Positions 55,357 through 64,000 of a DNA stretch of 64,000 nt are shown piece by piece. The stretch lies in NCBI GenBank assembly GCA_051650105.1, contig JBOFIJ010000016.1, forward strand, positions 186,001-250,000. Reading direction: 5' to 3'. The notes under the pieces are model-generated. The model did not search any database. It saw nothing but the letters and a program-made list of their open reading frames with translations, and was not told the DNA's origin. The stretch comes from CAMWXW01 sp051650105. Its GTDB lineage: Bacteria; Desulfobacterota; Desulfovibrionia; Desulfovibrionales; Desulfovibrionaceae. The position numbers and the translations under genes were made by a program. Each line of letters begins with the position of its first letter. Position 1 is the first letter of the stretch.

Positions 55357-56505
55357 TTATAAAATAGGTTTATTAATTTTTTCTTTCATGTAATTTAGCA
55401 TAAGTAGAGAAACTTTTTCTTCGTCTGAGAGAAGTTGTGAATATGCGCCGTTTTTAAGGATTTTCTGAAATTCTACTTCTTTTAGTATTGGATTTTTAAG
55501 GGAGATCTGAGACAGTGTATCTGAATACCCTTTTAATTCTCGATCCAAAGTATCTGTTGAGAGTTTTTTAAGCGAGGTGTAGTGTTCACGTAGATTGTTT
55601 TGTGAAGGTAAAGAAGGGTTTGAAAAAACCTCGTTTATGGAATAAAGAACTCTTTTTGATCCTTTATAAATATGTTCTGCACTCACAACATTTACTCGAA
55701 GCCAGCCTGCGCGAAGCCATTTGAACAAAAGAACTTCTGTTTTATTAGGTTCTTTTTCGACAAAGACAAGAACCATTGCGGAATTGTATATGTGGGTTTC
55801 AAGGGCTCCTGCAACAGGATCTGTCCCTCCTTTAATATTGGAATATACATAATTCCAATTCTGGTCATTGCCTAAAATAACAGATTTTTTGGAAGGTGTT
55901 GATTTGGTATTTTGTGAGTGAACAAAAATTGTTACTTTTTTATTTTGATACGGGATAAGAAGGATCATCTTATCTATAGGGTAGCTGTAAGAAGCACCTG
56001 TAAACATATCTGGTGCTGTTTCTTCTCTTTCTTTTCTAAAAGAAATAATGGGCTCCGCCAAAGTATCTTCTAGAAAAAGTTTGACTAAATCACTAGAAAG
56101 GGGGGCTATTTTTTGAAGGATACCTACAGAACGCAAGCCTGAAGGTTGTAGTATTGATTGTGGCAATGTTTCATCTGTAAAATAGGAAATAACTTTTGAA
56201 TATGAGGCATCAATTTTCTCTCGAAGAAAGGCACCTTCTGCATCCCTTGCTTTTATTGAAATTGTTCCAGAAGCTTGGTCAGAAAATAAGGAAAAATTGA
56301 GTAATGGCACTATTTCTTGAGAATGTATTTTTTTAGTTTTTTGTTTTAGAATGGCAAATAGGTATGTAATAGCATTTTCTATGGGCTTATCTAATTTTTT
56401 TTTATTGCTAAGTTTTATTGCGATATCTTTGAAATTAGGAGATGAGAACACTACTGTGGGGTGGAAGAAAAAGAAAAGAATAAAGATGAAGGACATGATT
56501 CTCAT
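55357..56505 (-). CDS. Exported protein of unknown function (382 aa)
   Basis: I do not recognise the family. I place the start at 56505 because GAGG lies nine bases upstream; a further ATG at 56538 adds 11 basic residues with no site. A Sec signal follows (MRIMSFIFILFFFFHPTVVFSS), so it is periplasmic or outer-membrane-associated. Residues ~50-140 and the region around VLLFKWLRAGWLRVNVVSAE suggest a mixed fold; no cofactor or catalytic motif is visible. It is divergent from degP, with a 300-bp gap, and heads a two-gene unit with the hypothetical at 54593. Confidence 0.65.
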   Translation of the reverse strand: MRIMSFIFILFFFFHPTVVFSSPNFKDIAIKLSNKKKLDKPIENAITYLFAILKQKTKKIHSQEIVPLLNFSLFSDQASGTISIKARDAEGAFLREKIDASYSKVISYFTDETLPQSILQPSGLRSVGILQKIAPLSSDLVKLFLEDTLAEPIISFRKEREETAPDMFTGASYSYPIDKMILLIPYQNKKVTIFVHSQNTKSTPSKKSVILGNDQNWNYVYSNIKGGTDPVAGALETHIYNSAMVLVFVEKEPNKTEVLLFKWLRAGWLRVNVVSAEHIYKGSKRVLYSINEVFSNPSLPSQNNLREHYTSLKKLSTDTLDRELKGYSDTLSQISLKNPILKEVEFQKILKNGAYSQLLSDEEKVSLLMLNYMKEKINKPIL

Positions 56506-56701
56506 AAGGAGAAACCTCAAAGATGATTTTCGGCGCATCTATCAATAACACGTTTCGGCTAGCACGGAGTGCAATCATACTGTAGTTTGTTTTTATTGTC
56601 AATGTAATAATATAATTACTCTCTATGTTATTCTTGATAGTCCTTCACGTCGTGTTATTTTTTTGTGAAGTCATTTCTAGGAAAATAAGATCGTAAAGAT
56701 A

Positions 56702-56720
56702 AACACATTAATAATGTGTT
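56702..56720. promoter_or_regulatory. Perfect 19-bp palindromic site upstream of degP
   Basis: AACACATT-AAT-AATGTGTT is a perfect inverted repeat 27 bp upstream of the putative degP -35. It has no T-run, so an operator is likelier than a terminator. It may control the divergent gene as well. Confidence 0.45.
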
Positions 56721-56746
56721 TTGCAGAGATGCGCTTTGCCATTTTC

Positions 56747-56775
56747 TTTACTTTCATTAAAATTTTTTGTACAAT
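56747..56775 (+). promoter_or_regulatory. Putative degP promoter
   Basis: TTTACT (56747-56752) and TACAAT (56770-56775) are separated by 17 bp, matching four and five of six consensus positions. The implied transcript starts ~25 bp before the ATG at 56808, which is preceded by GAGGG. Confidence 0.5.
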
Positions 56776-56807
56776 GCTTCTTTCTATAAATATGAGGGAA
56801 CACATTC

Positions 56808-58235
56808 ATGAAAAAGATAGCACTATCTATACATCTGGTATTTGTTTTTGGAATATTGTACACAGACCTCTTTGTTAGTCAAAGTGTGGCTCAAAATTTT
56901 GTGCCTATTATTGAAAAAATAGCACCTGCCATCGTTAATATTTACACAGAATCTACTTCTAAAAAAGTGGCTAATCCACTTTTAGAGATGTTTAGAGGGT
57001 TGCCTCCTCAGGTATTGGAACGTTTTAAGGAGCATTTTGGAGAACTTGAAGGTGATGGAAAATTTCCAAGACGACAATCGCTCGGCTCAGGTTTTATTAT
57101 CTCTGCAGATGGATATATTGTCACAAATAACCATGTTATAAAAAATGCAGATGTTGTGAGAATTACTTTACAAGATTCAGAAAAACAGGAGCCTTATATT
57201 GCAAGAATTATTGGGATTGACGAAGATAGTGATCTTGCTCTCCTTAAAATAGAAGCCACGTCGTTACCTGTTCTCGTTTTTGGAAATTCTGATTCAGCAA
57301 AAGTGGGTGAATGGCTTTTAGCGATAGGGAATCCATTTGGTCTTGGGCATACTGTCACTGCTGGAATATTAAGTGCTAAAGGAAGAAATATTGCTTCCGG
57401 CCCTTTTGATAATTATTTACAAACAGATGCTTCTATTAATCCTGGAAATAGTGGCGGCCCTCTTGTTAACATGAAAGGAGAGGTCATAGGAATAAATACT
57501 GCTATTATTGCACAGGGGCAAGGGCTTGGTTTTGCTATTCCAAGTAATATGGCATCCTCTATTATTTCTCAGTTAAGAACAAGTGGGAAAGTTCGTCGAG
57601 GATGGATTGGTGCCGCGATACAAGATATTACGTCAGACACAGCAAAGGCATTAAATTTAGGTAACCAAAATGGAACACTTATTGGTTCTGTTATTAATCA
57701 AGGTCCAGCATATAAAGCTGGATTACGTGCTGGAGATATAGTTATTAGTGTTAATGGGAAAGCTGTTCAAGATGCCTCTGATTTTTTGCGTAGTATTGCT
57801 GGGTTTCAACCTGGACAAAGTATTTCTATTTCTTATTTACGAGACGGAAATAAAAGAGATACTGTTGTAAAGCTTGGTGAACGTACTCTGGAGAATCTTG
57901 CTTCCACTAGCTTAGGGCCTTCTCCTGTAAAAAAATCGAATGCGCAGATTACTGATCTTGGTATCACAGTGCGAGAACTTACTCAGGAAGAATACAGAAA
58001 CCTTGGAATTCCGGCAGCCGTGAAAGGGCTACTTGTTGTGAGAATTGATAAAGACAAGGCTGTGGCAAGCTCTGGTATTCAAGAAGATGATATTATCGTT
58101 AGCGTGAATATGAAGGCAGTTCAGGATGTAAAAGCTTTCTCAACTCTTGTTAAGGAATCTAAATCTCGAGGAGCTATTTTATTGAGGATTTTTAGAAAAG
58201 GAGATTCTTTTTTTGTTAGTTTACCATTAAAGTAA
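56808..58235 (+). CDS. degP: Periplasmic serine protease/chaperone DegP (HtrA)
   Basis: This is an envelope quality-control protease. The 475-aa precursor has a signal peptide (to about residue 26), a trypsin-like domain with the triad His (TNNHVIKN, about 108), Asp (DSDLALLKI, about 140) and Ser (NPGNSGGPLV, about 214), then two PDZ domains (about residues 270-370 and 385-470). The PDZ loop GLRAGDIVISVNGKAVQDAS is typical. It lies alone on the plus strand. A palindrome upstream may regulate it. Confidence 0.97.
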   Translation: MKKIALSIHLVFVFGILYTDLFVSQSVAQNFVPIIEKIAPAIVNIYTESTSKKVANPLLEMFRGLPPQVLERFKEHFGELEGDGKFPRRQSLGSGFIISADGYIVTNNHVIKNADVVRITLQDSEKQEPYIARIIGIDEDSDLALLKIEATSLPVLVFGNSDSAKVGEWLLAIGNPFGLGHTVTAGILSAKGRNIASGPFDNYLQTDASINPGNSGGPLVNMKGEVIGINTAIIAQGQGLGFAIPSNMASSIISQLRTSGKVRRGWIGAAIQDITSDTAKALNLGNQNGTLIGSVINQGPAYKAGLRAGDIVISVNGKAVQDASDFLRSIAGFQPGQSISISYLRDGNKRDTVVKLGERTLENLASTSLGPSPVKKSNAQITDLGITVRELTQEEYRNLGIPAAVKGLLVVRIDKDKAVASSGIQEDDIIVSVNMKAVQDVKAFSTLVKESKSRGAILLRIFRKGDSFFVSLPLK

Positions 58236-58251
58236 GTGCATATACAAAGAG

Positions 58252-58285
58252 CAGATAAGGGAAGTATATATACTATCCTTATCTG
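58252..58285. terminator. 34-bp near-palindrome between degP and holA
   Basis: CAGATAAGG (58252-58260) and CCTTATCTG (58277-58285) enclose a second palindrome AGTATATATACT, with one unmatched GA/AT step. It lies after the degP stop and before the convergent holA end, suitable as a bidirectional terminator, though without a T-run. Confidence 0.5.
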
Positions 58286-58448
58286 TGGCACACACTAAAT
58301 ATCGTATCGTTCGGAGAATTTATTTTATCTTATTCTGTATACTGGTTATTGTTATCTTACTAATTTCTATGGCTATAATCAAAAATATGGTGTATGTTTT
58401 TCCCTTCCTACATAAAAAATTCTTATAAATTTATTTAGAACTATATTG

Positions 58449-59399
58449 CTAGGAGAGAATATCTTTTTTAGCATGTGTAGAGAATATTTTTTGAATACTA
58501 ATAAGGGCATATTCTAAAGCTTGTTTTTCTGTAATATTTCCTATTTTAATCTTATATTCTGTTTCAGAAAGAATACTGAATATTGTTTGAACATTTTCTA
58601 TATTCAAAGAAGAGGCTATCTTTTCTTTTTGTTTATAAAGGAATGGTGCCAAATTTGGTGGCTCTCCCATAATAAATTGTATATAAACACACAAATCTTT
58701 TTGTAACAGTGAACTAAATAAGAAAAATGATGTATTTTCCACTGTAGACAATAAAGAGGATATATTTTTATTATCTTGCATGATATCTAAAAGATTCCAA
58801 ATTGTGTGTTCAGGAGTATAGGAAAGAATAGTATCAAGATGAGATGTACTTAGTGTAGAGCCATCCGAATATATCATCATTTTATCTAATTCTGTTGTTA
58901 TTGCATAAGCATCTTGTGGAAGAACTTTGGAGAGATATTCCAATGTTTTTCTTTCAATATGAAAGCCTTTTGAAGTAATATACTGTTGTATAAAGAATGG
59001 TATAGTCTGTTTTGTTAACTTTGTTTTTTCTATAATCCATTTTTTTGCGCGAGCATGTTGATAACATGGTAATTCTTTTATATGTTTTGGTACTAACTTA
59101 CTTTCTATAAAGAAGAATAGAATGCGATCTGCTTGTATATGTGATACTACATTTGACAGCGTTTTCCAAACTGTGGGAGAAAGTTCATTTGCTTTTCTTA
59201 ATATGATAATATGAGGATTTGTAAAAAAAGAAGCTGTTTGAATAGTATCCCAAAAAAGGGTAGGTAATTCTTCTGTTCCCCAATATGTTTTTCTTTCAAT
59301 GGAACACATTTTTGGAAATGCATTCTTTAAGAGCATTTCAATTTCTATTGATAATAATTGAGAATCTTCTGAAATGCAAAATGTGAAAGGATTAAGCAT
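58449..59399 (-). CDS. holA: DNA polymerase III subunit delta
   Basis: The delta subunit opens the beta clamp in the clamp loader. The 316-aa protein is diverged but shows the family pattern: an N-terminal AAA-like region with FFIESKLVPKHIKELPCYQH, a mid-part LPQDAYAITTELDKMMIYSD and a C-terminal helical domain (TIWNLLDIMQDNKNISSLLS). No ATP-binding residues are expected. It directly follows lptE by nine bases, the lptE-holA order common in proteobacteria, which strengthens the call. Confidence 0.85.
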   Translation of the reverse strand: MLNPFTFCISEDSQLLSIEIEMLLKNAFPKMCSIERKTYWGTEELPTLFWDTIQTASFFTNPHIIILRKANELSPTVWKTLSNVVSHIQADRILFFFIESKLVPKHIKELPCYQHARAKKWIIEKTKLTKQTIPFFIQQYITSKGFHIERKTLEYLSKVLPQDAYAITTELDKMMIYSDGSTLSTSHLDTILSYTPEHTIWNLLDIMQDNKNISSLLSTVENTSFFLFSSLLQKDLCVYIQFIMGEPPNLAPFLYKQKEKIASSLNIENVQTIFSILSETEYKIKIGNITEKQALEYALISIQKIFSTHAKKDILS

Positions 59400-59408
59400 G
59401 AGTGTTTC

Positions 59409-59912
59409 CTAAAATGATAATTGCATCATATCTACTAAGCGTTCTGTGGAACGCTTTGCAATGTCTGTTAGAACAATTTCTTCTGCAAACGTATCGTAAG
59501 TATGAGATGTTCCAAAATTTCCAGAAGACCAAAAAAGTTTTCCTGTAGACGAAGAATAGATTTTTACTAGAAGAACAAGAGTTATTTCGTAAAGAAGGAT
59601 AATATCATCTTCTGTTTTACTGCGCGCTGTTGATCTATAACTCACAATATCTATAGTCATCTCATAATTGCTTGGTGGAGAATATGTAAACGTTGCTACA
59701 TCTCTATTTTCTATTTCTCCATAAAGTGCAGAGCGAAGATATTGTGGTAGACTCGTTATGAGTGTTGCATTTGAAGTATGAGTTATGAGAATACTTGGCT
59801 TATCGTCTCCCAAAATAGAACTTAATCTGTGTGTTGGAACATATCCACAAGAAGAAAAACTTATAAGGAATAGTATGAAGAATAGTATTTTTTGTGGGAA
59901 ACATTTTTTCAT
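59409..59912 (-). CDS. lptE: LPS-assembly lipoprotein LptE
   Basis: LptE plugs the LptD barrel that places lipopolysaccharide in the outer leaflet. The 167-aa lipoprotein has a signal with lipobox FSSC (Cys about residue 22) followed by GYVP, the common LptE start after the Cys, and a compact alpha/beta domain (SILITHTSNATLITSLPQYL; YEMTIDIVSYRSTARSK). holA downstream supports the assignment. Confidence 0.85.
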   Translation of the reverse strand: MKKCFPQKILFFILFLISFSSCGYVPTHRLSSILGDDKPSILITHTSNATLITSLPQYLRSALYGEIENRDVATFTYSPPSNYEMTIDIVSYRSTARSKTEDDIILLYEITLVLLVKIYSSSTGKLFWSSGNFGTSHTYDTFAEEIVLTDIAKRSTERLVDMMQLSF

Positions 59913-60058
59913 ATTATTATCTTTTATTAAATAAAAATAATGCTCTTTAGATGGAACATTGAAAGATATAAGTAAGGTATACTACAGCTACATTGTAAAA
60001 CATAATTTGATAAAGCATATATACAATGGCTATCTACGTATTTAAGGTTACACTGTTA

Positions 60059-60700
60059 TTAAATTGGGAACCGTATCCCAAAAAGAAAATCAAAAGCAGA
60101 CAAATTACTCACAACTTTTATAGGTCTAGGAGAAAGTTTCGCGTCGCCAAGATTCACATAACGAAATGTAAATTCTAATAGAAATGAAGATATGGGATAT
60201 GAAAATCCTCCTACAATTTGCCAAGAGAAATCAAATGATGTATATGCTGACGTTTTCACTCTTTCAGTATTATGAAGTGTATTTGCATTAGAGATAAATG
60301 TTGTGAAGCCCACTCCAACACCCACATACGGTACTAGTAATATGCTTGGAAGATAAATATCATAAAGAGCTGTTAGCATGGTGGTAATTTGAAAAACATC
60401 AAAATTAACGGCCATAGATGGTTTTGATGAACTATAAGATGTCTGAGTTCTAAATGTTCCGTCAATTTCTAATCGGAGAGGAACTCTATTAAAGTGTACC
60501 CCACCAGCTAAAGACATTGCAAATGTGGGATCAGCTTTATTTTTGAAGGTATCAGACGAAGAGAAGGTATTCGATTTTATATCTTCTGCTAATGATATAT
60601 TAAGCCCCAATCTGGGAAGTAAATAAAGAACTTCTGCTTGCACAGGATTATTGATAAATAAAATAGAAATAAAGAAAAGTATAGAAAACAAATATTTCAT
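60059..60700 (-). CDS. Outer-membrane beta-barrel protein
   Basis: The 213-aa precursor has a signal peptide (MKYLFSILFFISILFINNPVQA), with GGGAG five bases before the ATG at 60700; an upstream in-frame start at 60739 overlaps secF. Alternating hydrophobic strands suggest an eight-stranded OmpA/OmpW/opacity-type barrel: RLGLNISLAED, VPLRLEIDGTFRTQ, PYVGVGVGFTTFIS and a C-terminal FDFLFGIRFPI that ends in an aromatic/hydrophobic pattern for BAM recognition. It follows secF by 19 bp. Confidence 0.8.
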   Translation of the reverse strand: MKYLFSILFFISILFINNPVQAEVLYLLPRLGLNISLAEDIKSNTFSSSDTFKNKADPTFAMSLAGGVHFNRVPLRLEIDGTFRTQTSYSSSKPSMAVNFDVFQITTMLTALYDIYLPSILLVPYVGVGVGFTTFISNANTLHNTERVKTSAYTSFDFSWQIVGGFSYPISSFLLEFTFRYVNLGDAKLSPRPIKVVSNLSAFDFLFGIRFPI

Positions 60701-60719
60701 GTAAACTCCCACTGTGATA

Positions 60720-61805
60720 CTACACTGTACCATGTTCATCTAGGATAATTTTTTCTTTTTCCTGAGGAGGGTTTATGCCAAAAAATAGTAATATTGGACT
60801 CGCTATAAAAATTGAAGAATATGTACCAACAACTATTCCTATAAACATTGTAAATGCAAATGGAAAAAGAATTTCTCCTCCAAGAAAAATAAGAGAAAAT
60901 AGTGCAAACAATGTTGTTAAACTTGTGATAATAGTTCTACTCAACGTTGAATTAATACTCGTATTTATGCATGTTTTTGAATTTATTGGGCATTGTGTAG
61001 TATGAGTGATCTCTCGTATTCTATCATAGATAATTATGGTATCATTTAGAGAATATCCTATAATTGTGAGAAGTGCTGCTACTATTGTTAAATCGAAAGA
61101 AATGCCAGTAAAAAGTAAAATGGTACACGTTATTGCTAAATCGTGTAAAATAGATAATATTGCACCAAGGGCGAAAGAAAGTTTGAGTTTAAAGAATAAA
61201 ATTATAGTTAAAAGAAGAGAAATAGGTACTATATAGAAAATTGTAACTGAGAATAAACGCAGTGTAAAGAAAAATAGAGATAGTCCACAGATAAGAAGGA
61301 GTGGTGGAATCCAACGAGATTCAAAACGACCAGAAATATACACAGCTATGATGAGAAGGGCATAGTAAATGGCTTCAATTGCTTTTATTTGTATATCTGC
61401 ACCAACTTTTGGACCCACAGATTCTATCCGAATAATATTATATTGTTCATTCGGAAAAAGAGCTGAAAAACGTTCCTCCATGATTTCTTGCATTCCAATA
61501 TTCTGATCCATTAGAGGTGGAAAACGAAGAAGATATTCTTTATAATCATTTCCTATCGCTTGAATTAAAACTTCTCCTGAATAAACCTGTCCTAATTTCT
61601 CTCGAAGTGTTTTTGTCTCTATGGAGTTTTCCATAACAATTTGTACAACGGTACCACCAGAAAAATCTATGCCAAGTGGAATTGAGCCTTTATATAATAA
61701 TAACAACAAACCACAGAGAATACACGTAACAGAAAGAGCGAGCATTTTATAGCGTAATGAGACAAAATCTATACTAATTGTCGGAGAAATAAGTGAAAAT
61801 GACAT
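60720..61805 (-). CDS. secF: Protein translocase subunit SecF
   Basis: SecF and SecD use the ion gradient to complete protein export. The 361-aa protein has six hydrophobic segments, the conserved periplasmic start GIDFSGGTVVQIVM and the membrane motif SLNDTIIIYDRIRE. It begins 12 bp after secD. This window's C-terminal end PPQEKEKIILDEHGTV is polar. Confidence 0.96.
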   Translation of the reverse strand: MSFSLISPTISIDFVSLRYKMLALSVTCILCGLLLLLYKGSIPLGIDFSGGTVVQIVMENSIETKTLREKLGQVYSGEVLIQAIGNDYKEYLLRFPPLMDQNIGMQEIMEERFSALFPNEQYNIIRIESVGPKVGADIQIKAIEAIYYALLIIAVYISGRFESRWIPPLLLICGLSLFFFTLRLFSVTIFYIVPISLLLTIILFFKLKLSFALGAILSILHDLAITCTILLFTGISFDLTIVAALLTIIGYSLNDTIIIYDRIREITHTTQCPINSKTCINTSINSTLSRTIITSLTTLFALFSLIFLGGEILFPFAFTMFIGIVVGTYSSIFIASPILLFFGINPPQEKEKIILDEHGTV

Positions 61806-61817
61806 AATATAATCCTC

Positions 61818-63392
61818 CTAAATACTAAGTGATGCTCGTGGTTTACGTAGCCATATATAGAAACATGTTCTAGAAAAATAAATAGCCGTAAACAGGGAAG
61901 ATAGTATTCCTAAAGAAAGAGTGACAGCAAAGCCTTTTATTGGACCTGTTCCAAATTGATATAAAACCGCTCCTGTAAGTAATGTTGATACATTGGAATC
62001 AATGATGGCCAACATCGCTCTATCAAAGCCATTATCAATCGCTTCTTTTATACTTTTTCCTAAACGTAATTCATCTCGTATTCTTTCATAAATAAGAACA
62101 TTAGCATCTACAGACATTGCTAAAGAAAGTACTATTCCTGCTATACCAGGTAAAGTAAGAGTTGCTCCTATGAGTCCCAATTCTGCAAAAAGAAAGAGAA
62201 GAGTAGAACACATCATCAAAGAGGCGATAACACCGCTATATCTGTAATATAATACCATAAAGACTATGATAAGAAAGAGAGATGTAAACGTTGCTCGCAG
62301 GCCTTGTTGTATAGTCTCTAAGCCAAGAGCTGGACCAACAATAGTTTCCTGAAGGATAGTTACTGGAGCGGGTAAAGAACCTGCTCGTAAAACAATTGCC
62401 AAATCTTGGGCTTCTTGAATGGAAAATGTTCCCGTAATAACCGCTCTACCACCAGATATAGTATCTTGTATCACTGGAGCAGAGTATATTTTTCCATCTA
62501 ATACTATAGCTAAACGCTTTCCTCTATTCTCTTTGGTGATTCTTTCGAATTTTTTAGAACCTTCAGGTGTCAGCAGTAGAGTTACGTGAGGGGCATTCAT
62601 TTCGCCAAATGTCGGACGTGCATCTGCTATATCTTGTCCTGTTATTTCTATGTTTTTGCTGAGGAAAAGAAAGGAATGGTCCATTTCCATCTTCTTGTTT
62701 TCTAAAGGAACACTTTCTACATCTTCTAGCAGAAGAGCATCTTGTGCTTTAACACCTTCTTTTACAAAACGAAAATCCAAATGAGCCGTCTGACCAAGTA
62801 AAGCAATAGCCCTTTTTGTATCTTGTAAACCAGGTAATTGAACTTGTATTCTGTATCCTTCTTGTGCTCTAATGTCTGGTTCACTCACACCAAACTGGTC
62901 TATCCTATTTCGAATTGTGTGTACTGCCTGTTCTTGGGCTAGTTTTGATATTTGTTCTTGGTAGGCTTCTGTATATGAAAGGACATACTCAATTCCTTGA
63001 GATGAGTGCACTCGTTCTGTCGCAGTGATGTCTGGATATTCTTTTTTTAGATAGGAAAGAAAAAAATCTTTTTTATCAGCCTGTAATAGTGTTACTGTCG
63101 CTTCTTTTTTGGTAAATCTTGGTTTAAGGAGAACCACGGAGTTCTTTCTCATGGTACTACGAATTTCTGTAACAGCTTGATTTAAACTTGTCGTAATAGC
63201 TTTTTCTACTTCTACTCCCAACAATAGGTGTACACCACCTTGAAGATCCAGTCCAAGCCTTATTCCTCTATCTCCCACAATTTTACCTAAGAAGAAATCC
63301 TGAAAGGATGGAACATTAGATAAAACAATAAGTATCGAGAAAATAACGGCAGAAAGAACAACAATAATTCGCATTCGTAAGGAATTTTCCAT
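61818..63392 (-). CDS. secD: Protein translocase subunit SecD
   Basis: The 524-aa protein has the N-terminal membrane segment, GIRLGLDLQGGVHLLLGVEV, a large periplasmic P1 domain (HTIRNRIDQFGVSEPDIRAQ) and the C-terminal membrane bundle with SMSVDANVLIYERIRDELR. It lies between yajC and secF, the standard order. Confidence 0.97.
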   Translation of the reverse strand: MENSLRMRIIVVLSAVIFSILIVLSNVPSFQDFFLGKIVGDRGIRLGLDLQGGVHLLLGVEVEKAITTSLNQAVTEIRSTMRKNSVVLLKPRFTKKEATVTLLQADKKDFFLSYLKKEYPDITATERVHSSQGIEYVLSYTEAYQEQISKLAQEQAVHTIRNRIDQFGVSEPDIRAQEGYRIQVQLPGLQDTKRAIALLGQTAHLDFRFVKEGVKAQDALLLEDVESVPLENKKMEMDHSFLFLSKNIEITGQDIADARPTFGEMNAPHVTLLLTPEGSKKFERITKENRGKRLAIVLDGKIYSAPVIQDTISGGRAVITGTFSIQEAQDLAIVLRAGSLPAPVTILQETIVGPALGLETIQQGLRATFTSLFLIIVFMVLYYRYSGVIASLMMCSTLLFLFAELGLIGATLTLPGIAGIVLSLAMSVDANVLIYERIRDELRLGKSIKEAIDNGFDRAMLAIIDSNVSTLLTGAVLYQFGTGPIKGFAVTLSLGILSSLFTAIYFSRTCFYIWLRKPRASLSI

Positions 63393-63413
63393 TATAGTGA
63401 TAGCATCCTGTGG

Positions 63414-63731
63414 TTATTTTGATTCTTCCGCAATACCAGCAATACTTCCCTTGGTAATTTTAACTTTTACATTGCCTAGATCTATGATGAAGTAGGCTGT
63501 ATGTACTTCTGTAATTTGTCCATATATTCCAGAAGATGTTATTATATGTGCCCCTTTTTGAAGAGAATCTATCATTTTCTGGTGTTCTTTTGCTTTTTTT
63601 TGTTGTGGTCTAATGAGGAGAAAGTAGAATATTACTACCATAAGAAGCATAGGAATAAGTGAAACAAATATATTAGATTCTCCACCCGGCTGCGAAAGTG
63701 TTCCCATTGCATACGCTGAATCTATAAGCAT
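63414..63731 (-). CDS. yajC: Preprotein translocase accessory subunit YajC
   Basis: YajC is a small single-span partner of SecDF. The 105-aa protein has one membrane segment (SLIPMLLMVVIFYFLLI), the family motif FYFLLIRPQQKKAKEHQKMI and a C-terminal beta part (HIITSSGIYGQITEVH). It is the first gene of yajC-secD-secF-barrel. AGGAG lies upstream of the ATG. Confidence 0.96.
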   Translation of the reverse strand: MLIDSAYAMGTLSQPGGESNIFVSLIPMLLMVVIFYFLLIRPQQKKAKEHQKMIDSLQKGAHIITSSGIYGQITEVHTAYFIIDLGNVKVKITKGSIAGIAEESK

Positions 63732-63888
63732 GTAAGCTCCTTGCTATACAGTATTTTGGGAATGATACATATTTTTCTTATAAAAGGCAAGCATATATCA
63801 AACTTTTTCGTCTTTGGAGCCTTCCTTATTTTTTGAAATGGACAGAGGAATCTTTTTTCTATACCATGGCCTTTTCTGTGGAGGAAGA

Positions 63889-64000
63889 ATGATAAAAGGT
63901 ATTGGAATTGATATTGTGGAAATTGATAGAATATGTGCTGTATATACGAAATATCCTGTGCGTTTTATGCAGAGAATATTACATGTTTCTGAACAAAAAC
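63889..64000 (+). CDS. acpS: Holo-[acyl-carrier-protein] synthase AcpS (3' cut by window edge)
   Basis: AcpS attaches the 4'-phosphopantetheine arm to acyl carrier protein. Only the first 37 codons are present. MIKGIGIDIVEIDRICAVY matches the family start, including the magnesium/CoA-binding Asp in GIDIVEIDR, and is followed by RFMQRILHVSEQ, similar to the usual RFxxRILTxxE. GGAGG lies four to five bases upstream. It is divergent from yajC. Confidence 0.92.
   Translation, partial: MIKGIGIDIVEIDRICAVYTKYPVRFMQRILHVSEQK

Overview
The window is AT-rich bacterial chromosome, nearly all housekeeping genes, with no rRNA, tRNA, complete prophage, insertion sequence or CRISPR array that I can see. 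Gene content and order point to a Gram-negative bacterium of the Desulfovibrio/Lawsonia type (Desulfobacterota). The indicators are recA-alaS, an rnfCDGEAB-apbE operon, SurA-like proteins next to a RodZ-like protein and recO, a Desulfovibrio-style single-cluster ferredoxin, RNase J, a manganese-type pyrophosphatase and LptE/Sec/Tat components. The low GC and several long gene-free AT-rich spacers suggest a host-associated, reducing genome such as Lawsonia. This is inference from gene content; I could not run a phylogeny.

Layout. 1-1.7 kb: the 3' part of tyrS, a decayed tandem copy of its end, and a spacer with a possible small membrane-protein gene. 1.7-9.0 kb (minus): tatB-tatC-lipoprotein, then recA-alaS-guaA. 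9.2-13.7 kb: a previously unmarked SRP (4.5S) RNA gene on the plus strand, then a CgeB-like glycosyltransferase, asnS and an FG-GAP repeat protein on the minus strand. 13.7-25.2 kb (plus): an RsmB-type methyltransferase, the seven-gene rnf/apbE operon, two SurA-like foldases, rodZ, recO and a 24-codon membrane micro-ORF. 25.2-31.9 kb (minus): miaA, ppaC, a large PEP synthase/PPDK-type enzyme and an AI-2E family permease. 32.0-35.1 kb (plus): a TPR-like protein, a GAF-domain protein and mreB. 35.1-38.7 kb (minus): mlaF, mlaE, RNase J and a YbgC thioesterase. 38.7-42.9 kb (plus): mltA, ugd, a 0.7-kb gene desert and tmk. 43.2-48.6 kb: a DUF2156 protein, a MATE exporter, an FKBP/SlyD-like PPIase and a bifunctional Rel. 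48.7-50.7 kb: a TrmH-family methyltransferase, a 131-bp tandem duplication and an orphan phage CII-like regulator inside a low-coding stretch. 50.7-56.5 kb: tsaD, fbp, a ferredoxin, a receiver-like protein without its phosphoacceptor and two unrecognised proteins. 56.8-64 kb: degP/htrA, holA, lptE, an outer-membrane barrel, secF-secD-yajC and the 5' end of acpS.

Themes. The Rnf complex and ApbE, the FMN transferase that can flavinylate RnfG/RnfD, lie in one operon. ApbE carries a twin-arginine signal, and Tat genes lie 17 kb away. Envelope biogenesis is heavily represented: Sec, Tat, SRP RNA, SurA-like proteins, DegP, LptE, MlaEF, MreB, RodZ and MltA. PEP synthase, FBPase and pyrophosphatase fit gluconeogenesis.

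The items most worth follow-up are the CII-like orphan with its duplicated upstream DNA, the 24-aa micro-ORF whose stop overlaps that of miaA, the 9-G tract acting as the guaA ribosome-binding site, the SRP RNA with a GAGA loop, the RnfC lacking a recognisable nucleotide-binding motif, and the receiver-like protein lacking its Asp. I did not find a clear novel multi-gene system.
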